A program made the position numbers and the translations under genes. DNA of 50,192 bases, from NCBI RefSeq assembly GCF_002937115.1, contig NZ_NHRY01000231.1:1-50192 (forward strand), in the 5' to 3' direction. Numbering within the stretch: position 1 is the stretch's first letter; the number at the start of each line of letters is the position of its first letter. Below are positions 8,836-17,847 of the stretch, piece after piece. Under the pieces are notes generated by a model, which saw nothing but the letters and a program-made list of their open reading frames with translations, did not search any database and was not told the origin of the DNA. Source of the DNA: Rhodopila globiformis. GTDB lineage: Bacteria > Pseudomonadota > Alphaproteobacteria > Acetobacterales > Acetobacteraceae.

Positions 8836-10037
8836 TCCGGCAGCAGATGGTACCGCTTGCCGTCGAACTGCGCGAGCCGCATGCTCTTCATCGGCCGGTA
8901 GTCCGTGGGCGACGTGCTGATGGCAATCCCCGGCAGCACCAGCGGCAGTTTCGTGGTGTCCGGCAGGTGCGTCGCCGCCTTCAGGATGTTCGCGCGCGAC
9001 AGGTCGTTGCCGGCCTGCTTCAGCACCACCACCAGCGCCTGCGCCATGGTGTAGCCATAGGCCCAGACCGGGTTCGCCGGGTCGCTCTCGGGCGCGTATT
9101 TCGCCCGCCAGGCCTGGAAGTCCTTCATCCCCGGATCATCCGCCCATTGCGGATCGGTCGGGTCCTTCAGATACGCCGCCGTGACCACGCCGGCGGACTT
9201 GTCGAAGCCCGCCGACTCCAGCGCCGGCTTCACCAGGGCGCCGTTGGAGTCGATGATGTGCAGCGGGTGCCAGTCCATGTCGGCGACCTTGCGGATCGCC
9301 ATGGCCGCGAATTTCGGGGTGCTCGCATCCACCAGCACGTTTGCGCCCGAGGACTGTAGTTCGACGATCTGCGAATCGATCGTCGGGTCGGTCACCTCGT
9401 AGGACAGCACCTTGACCACCATCGTCGCGAACTTCCCGCCAAGCCCGTCCTTCAACCCGGCGACGTAGTCACGGCCCAGGTCGTCGTTCTGGTACAGGAT
9501 GGCGACCTTGGAATCCGGCTTCTTCTCCAGGATGTATTTCGCGTACATCTGCCCTTCCAGCCGATAGCTGGGCTGGAACGGAATGCTCCACGGATACGCC
9601 TTCGAGTCGGACACGAACATCGAGGCGCCGGAGCCGAGCCAGATATCCGGCACCTTCTTCTGGTTGACGTAGCGGCGGATCGCCGCGTTCGGCGCGGTGC
9701 CGATGGTCTGGAACAGGATCGCCACCTGTTCCTCCTCGATCAGGCGGCGCACCACCTCGATCGTCTTCGGCGGGCTGTAGCCGTCGTCCTGCGCGATCAG
9801 CCGGATCTTGCGGCCGTTGATGCCACCCTGGTCGTTGATCATCTTGAAATAGTCCGCCTCGGCGGTGGAGATCTGGCCATAGGCGCTGGCCGGGCCGCTG
9901 AACGGCGCGCTCTGGCCGATCTTGATCTCGGTGCCGGTCACCCCGGGCGTTGGCTTCTGCGCCAGCGCCGCCTCCGCGCCCAGCACCAGCGCGCCCAGGA
10001 CCATCAGCGCCGCGCCGCCTCGGCATCTTGTGTTCAC
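8832..10037 (-). CDS. LivK-type ABC transporter substrate-binding protein
   Basis: A 401-residue periplasmic binding protein of the branched-chain amino-acid type (Peripla_BP_6, type 1 fold). After a signal peptide (hydrophobic MVLGALVLGAEAALA, cleavage likely before QKPTPG) comes the classic start TGTEIKIGQSAPFSGPASAYG, followed by INGRKIRLIAQDDGYSP. The open frame begins at 10382, but the first 115 codons are not family-like. GTG 10037, preceded by GGGGG 7-11 bases upstream, gives a normal signal peptide and is preferred. No permease or ATPase genes are nearby, so it is an orphan binding protein using a transporter encoded elsewhere or acting with the downstream lipoprotein. It is divergent from two deacylase genes, so an N-acylated amino acid or amide ligand is an inference worth testing. 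Confidence 0.9.
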   Translation of the reverse strand: MNTRCRGGAALMVLGALVLGAEAALAQKPTPGVTGTEIKIGQSAPFSGPASAYGQISTAEADYFKMINDQGGINGRKIRLIAQDDGYSPPKTIEVVRRLIEEEQVAILFQTIGTAPNAAIRRYVNQKKVPDIWLGSGASMFVSDSKAYPWSIPFQPSYRLEGQMYAKYILEKKPDSKVAILYQNDDLGRDYVAGLKDGLGGKFATMVVKVLSYEVTDPTIDSQIVELQSSGANVLVDASTPKFAAMAIRKVADMDWHPLHIIDSNGALVKPALESAGFDKSAGVVTAAYLKDPTDPQWADDPGMKDFQAWRAKYAPESDPANPVWAYGYTMAQALVVVLKQAGNDLSRANILKAATHLPDTTKLPLVLPGIAISTSPTDYRPMKSMRLAQFDGKRYHLLPE

Positions 10038-10306
10038 GACATTGCCCCCGTCTCGTTGCACGGAGCGTATCGCCGCACAGCCCTGGGGCGGAGTCCAGAC
10101 ACAGCCGCGCGTGGCATCCCGCGCCATCGGGGCCGCGACCCGAAGTTTGTCCAGCCGCACACGCATCGGTTGCGGGGATGTTCTCACATCAACGTGAAGA
10201 AGTCTTGTCCCATAGCGTCGCTGACCTTTCTGGCAATAAGCCGTCGCGCCGCAACCCGGGGGCCCGGGTCGGTTGCCGCCGGCGCGAAGCCGTATAGACT
10301 GGGCCG

Positions 10307-11482
10307 ATGCAGAATTCTGACGTCGCGGACCGACTGACGACCGCCGGGGTGCTGGAGCGCCTGGTCGCCTTCGACACCACAAGCCGGAACCCGAATCTCG
10401 GGCTGATCGATTTCATCAGAAGTCTTCTCGATCGGCATGGCGTGTTCTACCGCGTCTGCACCGATGCCAGCGGGCAGAAGGCGGCCCTGCACGCCATCAT
10501 CGGCCCGCGCGAGGCCGGCGGGCTGGCGCTGAGCGGCCATGTCGATACGGTCCCTGTGGACGGCCAGGCCTGGACCGGGGACCCGTTCACGCTGCGCCGC
10601 CGCAACGGCACGCTGATCGCCCGCGGCAGCTGCGACATGAAGGGCTTCGTCGCCGCCTGCCTCGCCGCGGTGCCGGATGTCCAGGCGCGCGGCCTGCGCC
10701 GGCCGCTGCACCTGTTCATCAGCTATGACGAGGAAGTGGGCTGCCACGGCGTCAAGCGCCTGCTGCGGGATCTGGACGAATCCGGATTGCGCCCCAGTTA
10801 CTGTGTCGTGGGCGAGCCGTCGCGGATGCAGCCGGTCCTGGCGCACAAGGGGAAGCTCAACCTGAACGTATCCGTCCGTGGCCTGCCCGGCCACTCCAGC
10901 GAACCGGGGAAAGGCGCCAACGCGGTGCAGGCCGCCGGCGAAGCCATCGCCTGGGTGGCGCGGGAAGCGCGCCGGCTGTCCGCGGAAGGACCGTTCGAGG
11001 ACGGGTTCGATCCGCCGCATACGACGATTCATGTCGGAACGATGCAGGGCGGCTCCAGTCTCAATATTATCCCGGAACATGCCGGCTTCGCCATGGAGTG
11101 GCGGCCGATCCCCGGCGATGCGGCCGATCGGCATGTCGCCCGGATGCGGGCCTGGATCGCCGCGACGATCGAGCCGGCCATGAAGGCGGTGCATCCCGCC
11201 TGCGGCTTCGCCTACGATATTGCCCTGGAGATGCCCGGCATGGCGCTGCCGGCCGATCATGCGCTGGCGGAGGTGGTCCGGCAGGTCTCCGGCCGCAACG
11301 ACACCGGCAAGGTCAGCTACGGCACCGAAGGCGGGTTCTTCGAGACGGCCGGCATTCCCGCCATCATCTGCGGCCCGGGCGACATCGCGCAGGCGCACCA
11401 GCCCGACGAATGGATCGCCGAATCCCAGCTCGACGCCTGCGACCAGTTCATCCGGCGCCTGGCCGATCGGCTTTTGCTGTGA
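10307..11482 (+). CDS. argE: M20-family deacylase, acetylornithine deacetylase-like
   Basis: A 391-residue zinc metallohydrolase of the M20/ArgE/DapE family, which removes acyl groups from N-acetyl-L-ornithine or related amino acids. Zinc and catalytic residues are in place: His78-x-Asp80 (SGHVDTVP), Asp110 (GSCDMKG), Glu142-Glu143 (DEEVGCHG), and a C-terminal His in AQAHQPDE. The lid/dimerisation domain lies between (KGKLNLNVSVRG). Length matches ArgE. The downstream AstE-like gene overlaps by GTGA or begins 11 bases later, so they form one operon. The pairing with another deacylase and a divergent binding protein suggests catabolic rather than biosynthetic use; the argE symbol reflects family resemblance only. 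Confidence 0.9.
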   Translation: MQNSDVADRLTTAGVLERLVAFDTTSRNPNLGLIDFIRSLLDRHGVFYRVCTDASGQKAALHAIIGPREAGGLALSGHVDTVPVDGQAWTGDPFTLRRRNGTLIARGSCDMKGFVAACLAAVPDVQARGLRRPLHLFISYDEEVGCHGVKRLLRDLDESGLRPSYCVVGEPSRMQPVLAHKGKLNLNVSVRGLPGHSSEPGKGANAVQAAGEAIAWVAREARRLSAEGPFEDGFDPPHTTIHVGTMQGGSSLNIIPEHAGFAMEWRPIPGDAADRHVARMRAWIAATIEPAMKAVHPACGFAYDIALEMPGMALPADHALAEVVRQVSGRNDTGKVSYGTEGGFFETAGIPAIICGPGDIAQAHQPDEWIAESQLDACDQFIRRLADRLLL

Positions 11483-11493
11483 GTCTGGTGGCG

Positions 11494-12468
11494 ATGAATC
11501 GGTCTCCGGATTCGCTGTCCCCAATGCTGGATTTCAAAGTCCGCATCAGCCGACCGGATATCGCGCCGTGGATCGCGGGCAACACCGGCATCCCGGGCTT
11601 CACCTCCCGGGATTCCGGGCGCCCGGGGCCGCATGTGGCCGTCCTGTCGCTGGTGCACGGCAACGAAATCGCCGGGCCGATCGTGCTGGATCGGCTGCTG
11701 CGCGCCGGGCTGCGGCCGGCGACCGGAAAATTGTCGTTCGGCTTCGTCAACCTCGATGCGTTCGGGCAGTTCGACCCGCGGCGGCCGACGGCGTCGCGCT
11801 TCCTCGACGAGGACCTGAACCGGGTGTGGGACAAGGCCATTCTCGACGGGCCGCGGCACTCGCGGGAACTCGACCGGGCGCGGGAGATCCGTCCGTTCAT
11901 CGATACCGTGGACGTGCTGATGGACCTGCATTCGATGCTGTGGCCGTCCGAGCCGCTGATCCTGAGCGGCGTGCCGGAAAAGGGCAAGGCGCTGGCCCGC
12001 GGCATCGGCACGCCGTCGCTGGTGGTGGCGGACAGCGGGCACGTGAACGGGCGGCGGCTGATCGACTATCCGCGCTTCTCCAGCGCCGAAACGCCCTGTG
12101 CCGGATGCCTGGTCGAGGCCGGGCAGCACTGGGAAGAAACGACGGTCGACACCATGCTGGACAGCGTCGCCGGACTGCTGCGGCACCTCGGGCTGGCCGG
12201 GGCGGACTCGCCGCTGCCGCCGCCGCCGCCCGCCGGCGTGCCGCGGATGGCCACGGTGACCACGGCGGTGACGGCGATGACATCCGGTTTCGCGTTCGTG
12301 CAAACCTATCGCGGCGGCGACGTCATTCCCCGGCGCAATACGCTGATCGCCATGGATGGCGGGACGGAGATCCGCACGCCGCACGACGATTGCCTGCTGG
12401 TGATGCCGGCGCTGCGCCCGAGCCGGGGGCACACGGCGGTGCGGTTGGCGCGGTTCGAGCCGGGGTAG
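11494..12468 (+). CDS. Succinylglutamate desuccinylase/aspartoacylase-family hydrolase
   Basis: A 324-residue zinc carboxypeptidase-fold deacylase (AstE/AspA family, M14-like). Zinc ligands are visible as His55-Glu58 in VHGNEIAG and His146 in MDLHSM, with the substrate-binding DEDLNRVW block between. The C-terminal β-domain ends GGTEIRTPHDDCLLVMP. The frame is open from 11098 inside argE. ATG 11494 is preceded by GGTGG; GTG 11479, overlapping the argE stop as GTGA, is an equally defensible start. It probably hydrolyses an N-acylated amino acid or amide delivered with its partner deacetylase. It is not a full arginine succinyltransferase pathway, since no astABCD genes are near. Confidence 0.86.
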   Translation: MNRSPDSLSPMLDFKVRISRPDIAPWIAGNTGIPGFTSRDSGRPGPHVAVLSLVHGNEIAGPIVLDRLLRAGLRPATGKLSFGFVNLDAFGQFDPRRPTASRFLDEDLNRVWDKAILDGPRHSRELDRAREIRPFIDTVDVLMDLHSMLWPSEPLILSGVPEKGKALARGIGTPSLVVADSGHVNGRRLIDYPRFSSAETPCAGCLVEAGQHWEETTVDTMLDSVAGLLRHLGLAGADSPLPPPPPAGVPRMATVTTAVTAMTSGFAFVQTYRGGDVIPRRNTLIAMDGGTEIRTPHDDCLLVMPALRPSRGHTAVRLARFEPG

Positions 12469-12474
12469 GCGCAT

Positions 12475-12503
12475 GCCGTCCTGCGAGCGAGACGCAAGAC
12501 GGC
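12475..12503. other. Hairpin downstream of the deacylase pair
   Basis: GCCGTC at 12475-12480 pairs with GACGGC at 12498-12503, and TGCG (12482-12485) pairs with CGCA (12493-12496), giving a 10-bp interrupted stem. No T-run follows, so termination is possible but unproven. It lies between the AstE-like stop and the ABC exporter start. Confidence 0.45.
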
Positions 12504-12574
12504 GCATCGTCAGCCTGTTTCATCCAACCGCCGGTTTGCGGTAGGAGCCGCGGGCAACCGCCAGGAGCGCCTAC

Positions 12575-14365
12575 GTGGCCGACATGCCGACACCCCTGCC
12601 GAAGCGCCGCCGCCTGCGGCTCGGCCCGCTTGCCGTGCTGCTGCCCTACCTGCGGCCCTACCGCCTGCGCACCCTCGGCGCGCTGGCGGCGCTGCTGACC
12701 GCGGCGGCGCTGGTGCTGACGCTGGGGCAGGGGCTGCGCCGGCTGATCGATGTCGGCTTCGCCACCGGCGACACAACGCACCTGGACCACGCCGCGCTGG
12801 GCCTGGTCGTCATCGTCGCCGCCCTCGCCTTCGCCACCGCGGCGCGCTTCCACCAGGTTTCCTGGCTGGGCGAGCGCATCGCGGCCGACTTGCGGCGGGA
12901 CATGTTCGACCGCGTCATCATGCTGTCGCCGGCGTTCTTCGAGACGGCGCGCGTCGGCGACATCCTGACGCGGCTGACCGCCGATATCTCGGTGCTGCAG
13001 GCGCTGATCGGCTCCGCCATCTCGCAATGGCTGCGCAATGCCATCCTGCTGCTGGGTGCCTTCACCATGCTGCTGGTCACCAGCGCCAAGCTGGCGGGGA
13101 TCGTCTTGCTGGTGGTGCCGCTGGTCGTCGTGCCGCTGGTGCTGTTCGGGCGGCGGGAGCGGCGGCTGTCGCGCGCGGCGCAGGACCGGGTGGCGGATAT
13201 CGGCGCCTATGCCGAGGAGACGCTGAACGCCCTGCGCACGGTGCAGGCGTTCACGCATGAGCCGATCGACCGCGCCCGCTTCGCCGCCGAGGCGGAACGC
13301 TCGGTGCGGGCGGCGCTGCGGCGGGTGCAGACGCGGGCGACGCAGATCCTGATCGTCATCCTGCTCGGCTTCGGTGCGATCGTGTTCAGCCTGTGGGTCG
13401 GCGGGCGCGACGTGATCGCCGGGGCCATGAGCGGCGGCGACCTGTCGGCGTTCGTGTTCTACGCCGTGCTGACCGCAACGTCGGGCGCGCAAATGAGCGA
13501 GCTGTTCGGCGAGTTGCAGCGGGCCAGCGGCGCGGCGGACCGGTTGCGGGAGCTGCTGGCCGAGCGGCCGACGATCACCGCGCCGCCGCGGCCGCTGCGG
13601 CTGCCGGCGCGGCCGGAGGGGCGGCCAGGGGGGCATGTATCGTTTGAGGCCGTCACGTTCCGCTATCCGGCGCGGCCGGACGTCTCGGCGCTGGCGGATT
13701 TTTCCCTGTCGGTGGCGCCCGGGGAGACGGTGGCGCTGGTCGGCCCGTCGGGGGCGGGGAAGACGACGGTGCTGCAACTGCTGTTGCGCTTCTACGATCC
13801 CGGGCGCGGAGTGATCCGCCTCGACGGCGTCGACATCGCCCAGGTGGCGCCGGAGGACCTGCGCCGGCGCATCGGCATCGTGCCGCAGGACCCGGTGATC
13901 TTCAGCGCCTCCGCTCTGGAGAACATCCGCTATGGGCGGCCGGAGGCGATCGAGGCCGAGGTCCGCGCCGCCGGCAAGGCCGCGCATGCCGGTTTCCTCG
14001 ATTTGTTGCCGGAGGGGTACGACACGTTCCTGGGCGAGAAGGGCATCCGCCTGTCGGGCGGGCAGCGGCAGCGCATTGCCATCGCGCGGGCGATCCTGCG
14101 CGATCCGGCGGTGCTGCTGCTGGACGAGGCGACCAGCGCGCTGGATGCGGAGTCGGAGCAGGCGGTGCAGCAGGCGCTGGCGACGCTGTCGCGGGACCGC
14201 ACGACGATCGTCATCGCGCACCGGCTGGCGACGGTGCGCAACGCGGACCGGATCGTGGTGATCGACGCCGGGCGGGTGGTGGCGACGGGCACGCATGAGT
14301 CGCTGATCCGCGAGGGCGGGATCTATGCGCGGCTGGCGCGGCTGCAGTTCAGCGTGGAGGCGTGA
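12575..14365 (+). CDS. ABC exporter half-transporter (fused membrane and ATPase domains)
   Basis: A 596-residue type IV ABC exporter (MsbA/LmrA/HlyB-like). The N-terminal ~320 residues hold six predicted helices with the family's coupling regions. The nucleotide-binding domain follows with Walker A GPSGAGKT (390-397), Q-loop, signature LSGGQRQR (493-500), Walker B VLLLDE (513-518) and H-loop (IAHRL). It should act as a homodimer exporting a lipid, peptide or drug. No dedicated membrane-fusion or substrate gene is adjacent, so the cargo is unknown. The start is GTG 12575, with AGGAG seven bases upstream; an in-frame ATG three codons later is less well placed. Confidence 0.93.
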   Translation: MADMPTPLPKRRRLRLGPLAVLLPYLRPYRLRTLGALAALLTAAALVLTLGQGLRRLIDVGFATGDTTHLDHAALGLVVIVAALAFATAARFHQVSWLGERIAADLRRDMFDRVIMLSPAFFETARVGDILTRLTADISVLQALIGSAISQWLRNAILLLGAFTMLLVTSAKLAGIVLLVVPLVVVPLVLFGRRERRLSRAAQDRVADIGAYAEETLNALRTVQAFTHEPIDRARFAAEAERSVRAALRRVQTRATQILIVILLGFGAIVFSLWVGGRDVIAGAMSGGDLSAFVFYAVLTATSGAQMSELFGELQRASGAADRLRELLAERPTITAPPRPLRLPARPEGRPGGHVSFEAVTFRYPARPDVSALADFSLSVAPGETVALVGPSGAGKTTVLQLLLRFYDPGRGVIRLDGVDIAQVAPEDLRRRIGIVPQDPVIFSASALENIRYGRPEAIEAEVRAAGKAAHAGFLDLLPEGYDTFLGEKGIRLSGGQRQRIAIARAILRDPAVLLLDEATSALDAESEQAVQQALATLSRDRTTIVIAHRLATVRNADRIVVIDAGRVVATGTHESLIREGGIYARLARLQFSVEA

Positions 14366-14561
14366 TTTCGTTCTGCCGTCGCCGGTTTGTTTCATGCGTG
14401 CCGATGGGGATGGGACCGAGGCGTATTTGCCTCCGCGTAAAAAGCGATAGGCGAAACGGCACCGCCGCTGAAAGTTCCGTATCGGAAACATCAACCCCGA
14501 GCCATTGCCTCCCGCGCACGTCCATGCGACCCCTTACCTCAACAATGGAAGGGAATGGACC

Positions 14562-16184
14562 ATGACATCTGTCGCGCCAGGCGCGCCCCGCGCGTTCGAC
14601 GCCCTGATCATCGGCGCCGGCTTCTCCGGCCTGTATCAACTGCTGTGCCTGCGCGACCGCCTGGGCCTGTCGGTTCAGGTGCTGGAAGCGGCGGGCGGCG
14701 TCGGCGGCACCTGGTACTGGAACCGCTATCCCGGCGCCCGCTGCGACTCCGAAAGCCACGCCTACTGCTATTCCTTCTCGGAAGAGCTGATGCAGGAATG
14801 GGAGTGGTCCGAACGCTATCCGGAACAGCCGGAGATCATGCGCTACCTGAACCACGTGGCGGATCGTTTCGATCTCAAGAAGGACATCCGCTTCAACACC
14901 CGCGTCATCGCGGCGGAATACGACGAGGCAGCCAACCGCTGGCGCGTTCGCACCGAGACCGGCGCGGCCTTCACCGCGAAATTCCTGGTCACCGCCGTCG
15001 GCTGCCTGTCCACCGCCAACGTGCCCAACATCCCCGGCCTGGATGATTTCGCCGGCAAATGGTACCACACCGGCCAGTGGCCGCATGAGGGGGTGGATTT
15101 CACCGGCAAGCGCGTCGGCATCATCGGCACCGGATCGACCGGCATCCAGGCCATCCCGGTGATCGCCGAGACCGCCGCGCACCTGACGGTGTTCCAGCGC
15201 ACCGCGAACTACAGCGTGCCCGCGCGCAATGCGCCGCTGACGCCCGAGTTCAAGCAGTGGGTGCGGGACAACGCCGCCGAGATCCGCCGGGTCACCCAGG
15301 CCACGCCGAACGGGCATCCGTTCACCATCTCGGAACGCCTGGCGCTGGAAATCGCGCCGGAGGAACGCCAGGCGATCTATGAGGCCGCCTGGGAAAAAGG
15401 CGGCCTGCAGTTCCGCGCCGCGTTCCAGGACCTGCTGGTGGACAAGGCAGCCAACGACACCGCCTCGGCGTTCATCCGCGGCAAGATCCGGGAGATCGTC
15501 AAGGACCCGGAAACCGCGGCGAAGCTGTCCGACATCGATCATCCATACGCGGCGAAGCGTCCGCCGATCGATACGGATTATTTCGAAACGTTTAACCGCC
15601 CGAACGTCACCCTGGTCGATGTCCGGACAACGCCGATCGAGCGGATCGTTCCCGAGGGAATCCGGACCCGGGAAGGCGATTATCCGCTGGACATTATCGT
15701 CTTTGCCACCGGCTTCGACGCGATGACCGGCCCGCTGCTGCGGCTGAACATCCGGGGCCGCAACGGCCTGGAACTGGCCGAGGCCTGGGCGGCGGGGCCG
15801 CGCAACTACCTCGGCCTGCAGGTCGCCGGGTTCCCGAACCTGTTCACCGTGACCGGGCCTGGCAGCCCCTCGGTGCTGTGCAACATGCCGGTGGCGATCG
15901 AGCAGCACGTGGAATGGATCACCGCCTGCATCGGCCACATGCGGGCCGAGGGGCTGGAACGGATCGAGCCGGCGCCCGAGGCGGTGGAGGCCTGGGTGAA
16001 GCAGGTCAACGCCGCCGCGGACGCGACCTTGCTGCCGCAGGCGACGCATTCCTGGTACCTTGGCGCGAACGTGCCCGGCAAGCCGCGGGTGTTCATGCCC
16101 TACGCCGGCGGCATGGCGCATTACCGGCAGATCTGCGCCGACGTCGCGGCGAAGGGATACGAGGGATTTGCCTTGAGCCGCTGA
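14562..16184 (+). CDS. Type I Baeyer-Villiger flavin monooxygenase (cyclohexanone monooxygenase-like)
   Basis: A 540-residue FAD/NADPH monooxygenase. It has the FAD Rossmann motif GAGFSG (18-23), the Baeyer-Villiger fingerprint FxGxxxHxxxWP (Phe163 to Pro174), and the NADPH Rossmann motif GTGSTG (189-194). The early GGTWYWNRYPGARCD block is characteristic of cyclohexanone/phenylacetone monooxygenases. Such enzymes insert oxygen next to a ketone, producing esters or lactones. ATG 14562 is preceded by GGAAGGG at good spacing; the open frame to 14505 is not family-like. It stands alone between the exporter and the degP terminator. The cyclohexanecarboxylate genes about 21 kb away raise the idea of alicyclic ketone metabolism, but no direct link is visible. 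Confidence 0.92.
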   Translation: MTSVAPGAPRAFDALIIGAGFSGLYQLLCLRDRLGLSVQVLEAAGGVGGTWYWNRYPGARCDSESHAYCYSFSEELMQEWEWSERYPEQPEIMRYLNHVADRFDLKKDIRFNTRVIAAEYDEAANRWRVRTETGAAFTAKFLVTAVGCLSTANVPNIPGLDDFAGKWYHTGQWPHEGVDFTGKRVGIIGTGSTGIQAIPVIAETAAHLTVFQRTANYSVPARNAPLTPEFKQWVRDNAAEIRRVTQATPNGHPFTISERLALEIAPEERQAIYEAAWEKGGLQFRAAFQDLLVDKAANDTASAFIRGKIREIVKDPETAAKLSDIDHPYAAKRPPIDTDYFETFNRPNVTLVDVRTTPIERIVPEGIRTREGDYPLDIIVFATGFDAMTGPLLRLNIRGRNGLELAEAWAAGPRNYLGLQVAGFPNLFTVTGPGSPSVLCNMPVAIEQHVEWITACIGHMRAEGLERIEPAPEAVEAWVKQVNAAADATLLPQATHSWYLGANVPGKPRVFMPYAGGMAHYRQICADVAAKGYEGFALSR

Positions 16185-16202
16185 GGACCGCCGTTGCACC
16201 TC

Positions 16203-16247
16203 CGTCATGGCCGGGAGACGCCCGGCCATGACGATAGAGAGACGACC
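16203..16247. repeat. Family A intergenic palindrome, copy 1
   Basis: Short form: CGTCATGGCCGGG, five-base loop region, then CCCGGCCATGACG, followed by the tail ATAGAGAGACGACC. The same core and tail recur at 33625-33669 and, in a longer double-hairpin form, at 19395-19485. It lies 18 bp after the monooxygenase stop codon. Confidence 0.85.
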
Positions 16248-16272
16248 AACAGCTAGAGAGACGACCAACAGC
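16235..16272. repeat. 19-bp perfect tandem duplication
   Basis: TAGAGAGACGACCAACAGC occurs twice without a gap (16235-16253 and 16254-16272). It duplicates the tail of the family A palindrome, immediately before the degP terminator. Confidence 0.9.
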
Positions 16273-16278
16273 GCTCAG

Positions 16279-16314
16279 AAAAAAGAGAGGCCGTTCGCCC
16301 GACGGCAAACGGCC
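16279..16314 (-). terminator. Rho-independent terminator of the degP gene
   Basis: On the minus strand GGCCGTT (ending at 16314) pairs with AACGGCC (ending at 16289), with inner GCC/GGC pairing around a short loop. The stem is followed by TCTCTTTTTT (16279-16288). It begins 16 bp after the protease stop codon and is the clearest intrinsic terminator in the window. Confidence 0.85.
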
Positions 16315-16329
16315 CCCTGTCCGCCCCGC

Positions 16330-17847
16330 TCAGCCCTGGTTGGACTGGTGCAGGTTCACGCCGACGAACACCGGCTGCCCGTTGCGGATCACCCGCAGCG
16401 CCAGCGCGTGGTCGTTGTTGTTCATCGCCGTGCGCATCGCCTTCACCGCATCGGACGGCGAGGTCACCGCATGCGTGCCGACGCCGACGATCACGTCACC
16501 CGGCTGCAAACCGGCGGCCTCGGCGGGCGAGCCGGGCTGCACGCCGCGCACCACCGCGCCTTTGGTGCCATCCGGCACGTCAAGCTGGCTGCGGACATCC
16601 GGCGACAGCGGGCCCAGCGCCAGGCCAAGGCGGGCGTGATGCTCGGCGCCGCCCTGGTTATTGTTGCTGGCGACCTGCTCGTTCGGCAGGGTGCCGACCT
16701 TCAGTGACACGTCCTTGTTCTGGCCGTCATGCAGCACCGTCAGGTGCGCCTCCTGCCCGGGCTGGACATTGGCGATGTCGACCGCGAGGTCGCGCGGGCT
16801 GGCGACCTTGGTGCCGTTCACCGACTCGATCACGTCGCCGGGCTGCAGCCCTGCGCCGGCGGCCGGGCCGTCAGGCATGATGCCGGCCAGCAGCGCGCCT
16901 TCACCTTGCTTCAGGTGCATCGCCTCGGCGGTGGTGGGCGTGATCTCCTGCGCCTCGACACCGATATAGCCGCGCGTCACCTTGCCGCCGTGCTCAAGCT
17001 GCGCGGCCACGGTGCGGATCATGTCGGAGGGGATGGCGAAGCCGATGCCGACCGACCCGCCGGTGGGCGAGAGGATGGCGGTGTCCATGCCGATGACCTT
17101 GCCGTCCTGGGTGAACAGCGGCCCGCCGGAGTTGCCGGGGTTGATCGGCGCGTCGATCTGGATGAACTGGTCATACGGTCCGTCGCCGATGTCGCGGCTT
17201 ACCGCCGAGACGATGCCGGCGGTGACGGTGCCGCCCAGGCCGAACGGGTTGCCCACGGCGATGACCCACTCACCCGGCTTCACGTCGCGGGAATTGCCCA
17301 ACGTGATGAACGGCAGTGGGTGGTCCGCATGCACCCTCAGGACCGCGATGTCAGTGCGCGGATCGGTGCCGATCACCTTGGCGGGCAGCACCTTGCCGTC
17401 GTCGAGCGTGACGCTGACGCTGCGGGCATCCTTCACCACGTGGTTGTTGGTGACGATGATGCCGTCGGCCGAGATGATGAAGCCCGAGCCACGCGCCTCA
17501 ACCGGCCGGCTCTGCTGCATCTGGCCGTGCGGAATCAACTGGTTGAACGGGAAGGGCAACTGCGGCATCTCGCCCTGCATGCCTTGGCCGTCCTCATCCT
17601 CCATCGCCGCCGGGGTGGCGCGGAATTTGGTGGTGATCGACACGACCGCCGGCTTCACCTGCTCCACCAGATGGGTGAAGTCCGGCAGTTTCTGCTGCTG
17701 GACCTGGGCGCCGGGCGGGTTGACGGGGGCAGTCTGGTCGGCCCAGGCGGTGTGGCCAATCGCGTAGCCGCCCAGGCTGGTGCCGGCGAGCAGCACCGCC
17801 GCGAGGGCCGCCCGTCGCACCGGGTGGCGTTCGGGTTGGGTGTTCAT
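16330..17847 (-). CDS. degP: Periplasmic Do/DegP-type serine endoprotease (HtrA family)
   Basis: A 505-residue HtrA protease/chaperone that degrades misfolded envelope proteins. The N-terminus has a basic stretch and hydrophobic segment (residues 13-30) ending near HTAWA, a signal peptide. The catalytic triad is His136 (TNNHVV), Asp166 (RTDIAVL) and Ser240 (NPGNSGGP). Two PDZ domains follow (around residues 280-370 and 400-495). An acidic/Met-rich Q-loop insert precedes the protease core. The start at ATG 17847 has AGGAGA seven bases upstream; the open frame to 17937 lacks support. It is monocistronic, with an intrinsic terminator just downstream. A heat or envelope-stress promoter is expected, but none was recognised. 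Confidence 0.95.
   Translation of the reverse strand: MNTQPERHPVRRAALAAVLLAGTSLGGYAIGHTAWADQTAPVNPPGAQVQQQKLPDFTHLVEQVKPAVVSITTKFRATPAAMEDEDGQGMQGEMPQLPFPFNQLIPHGQMQQSRPVEARGSGFIISADGIIVTNNHVVKDARSVSVTLDDGKVLPAKVIGTDPRTDIAVLRVHADHPLPFITLGNSRDVKPGEWVIAVGNPFGLGGTVTAGIVSAVSRDIGDGPYDQFIQIDAPINPGNSGGPLFTQDGKVIGMDTAILSPTGGSVGIGFAIPSDMIRTVAAQLEHGGKVTRGYIGVEAQEITPTTAEAMHLKQGEGALLAGIMPDGPAAGAGLQPGDVIESVNGTKVASPRDLAVDIANVQPGQEAHLTVLHDGQNKDVSLKVGTLPNEQVASNNNQGGAEHHARLGLALGPLSPDVRSQLDVPDGTKGAVVRGVQPGSPAEAAGLQPGDVIVGVGTHAVTSPSDAVKAMRTAMNNNDHALALRVIRNGQPVFVGVNLHQSNQG

Noticed and set aside
14349..16268. Long minus-strand open frame (639 codons) opposite the monooxygenase gene
   Set aside because: It is an antisense shadow of a well-supported gene in GC-rich DNA; the translation is His/Gly/Arg-rich with no domain. 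The same holds for long antisense frames at 12323-14494, 26228-28813, 5650-7710, 34266-34964 and 41721-43316.
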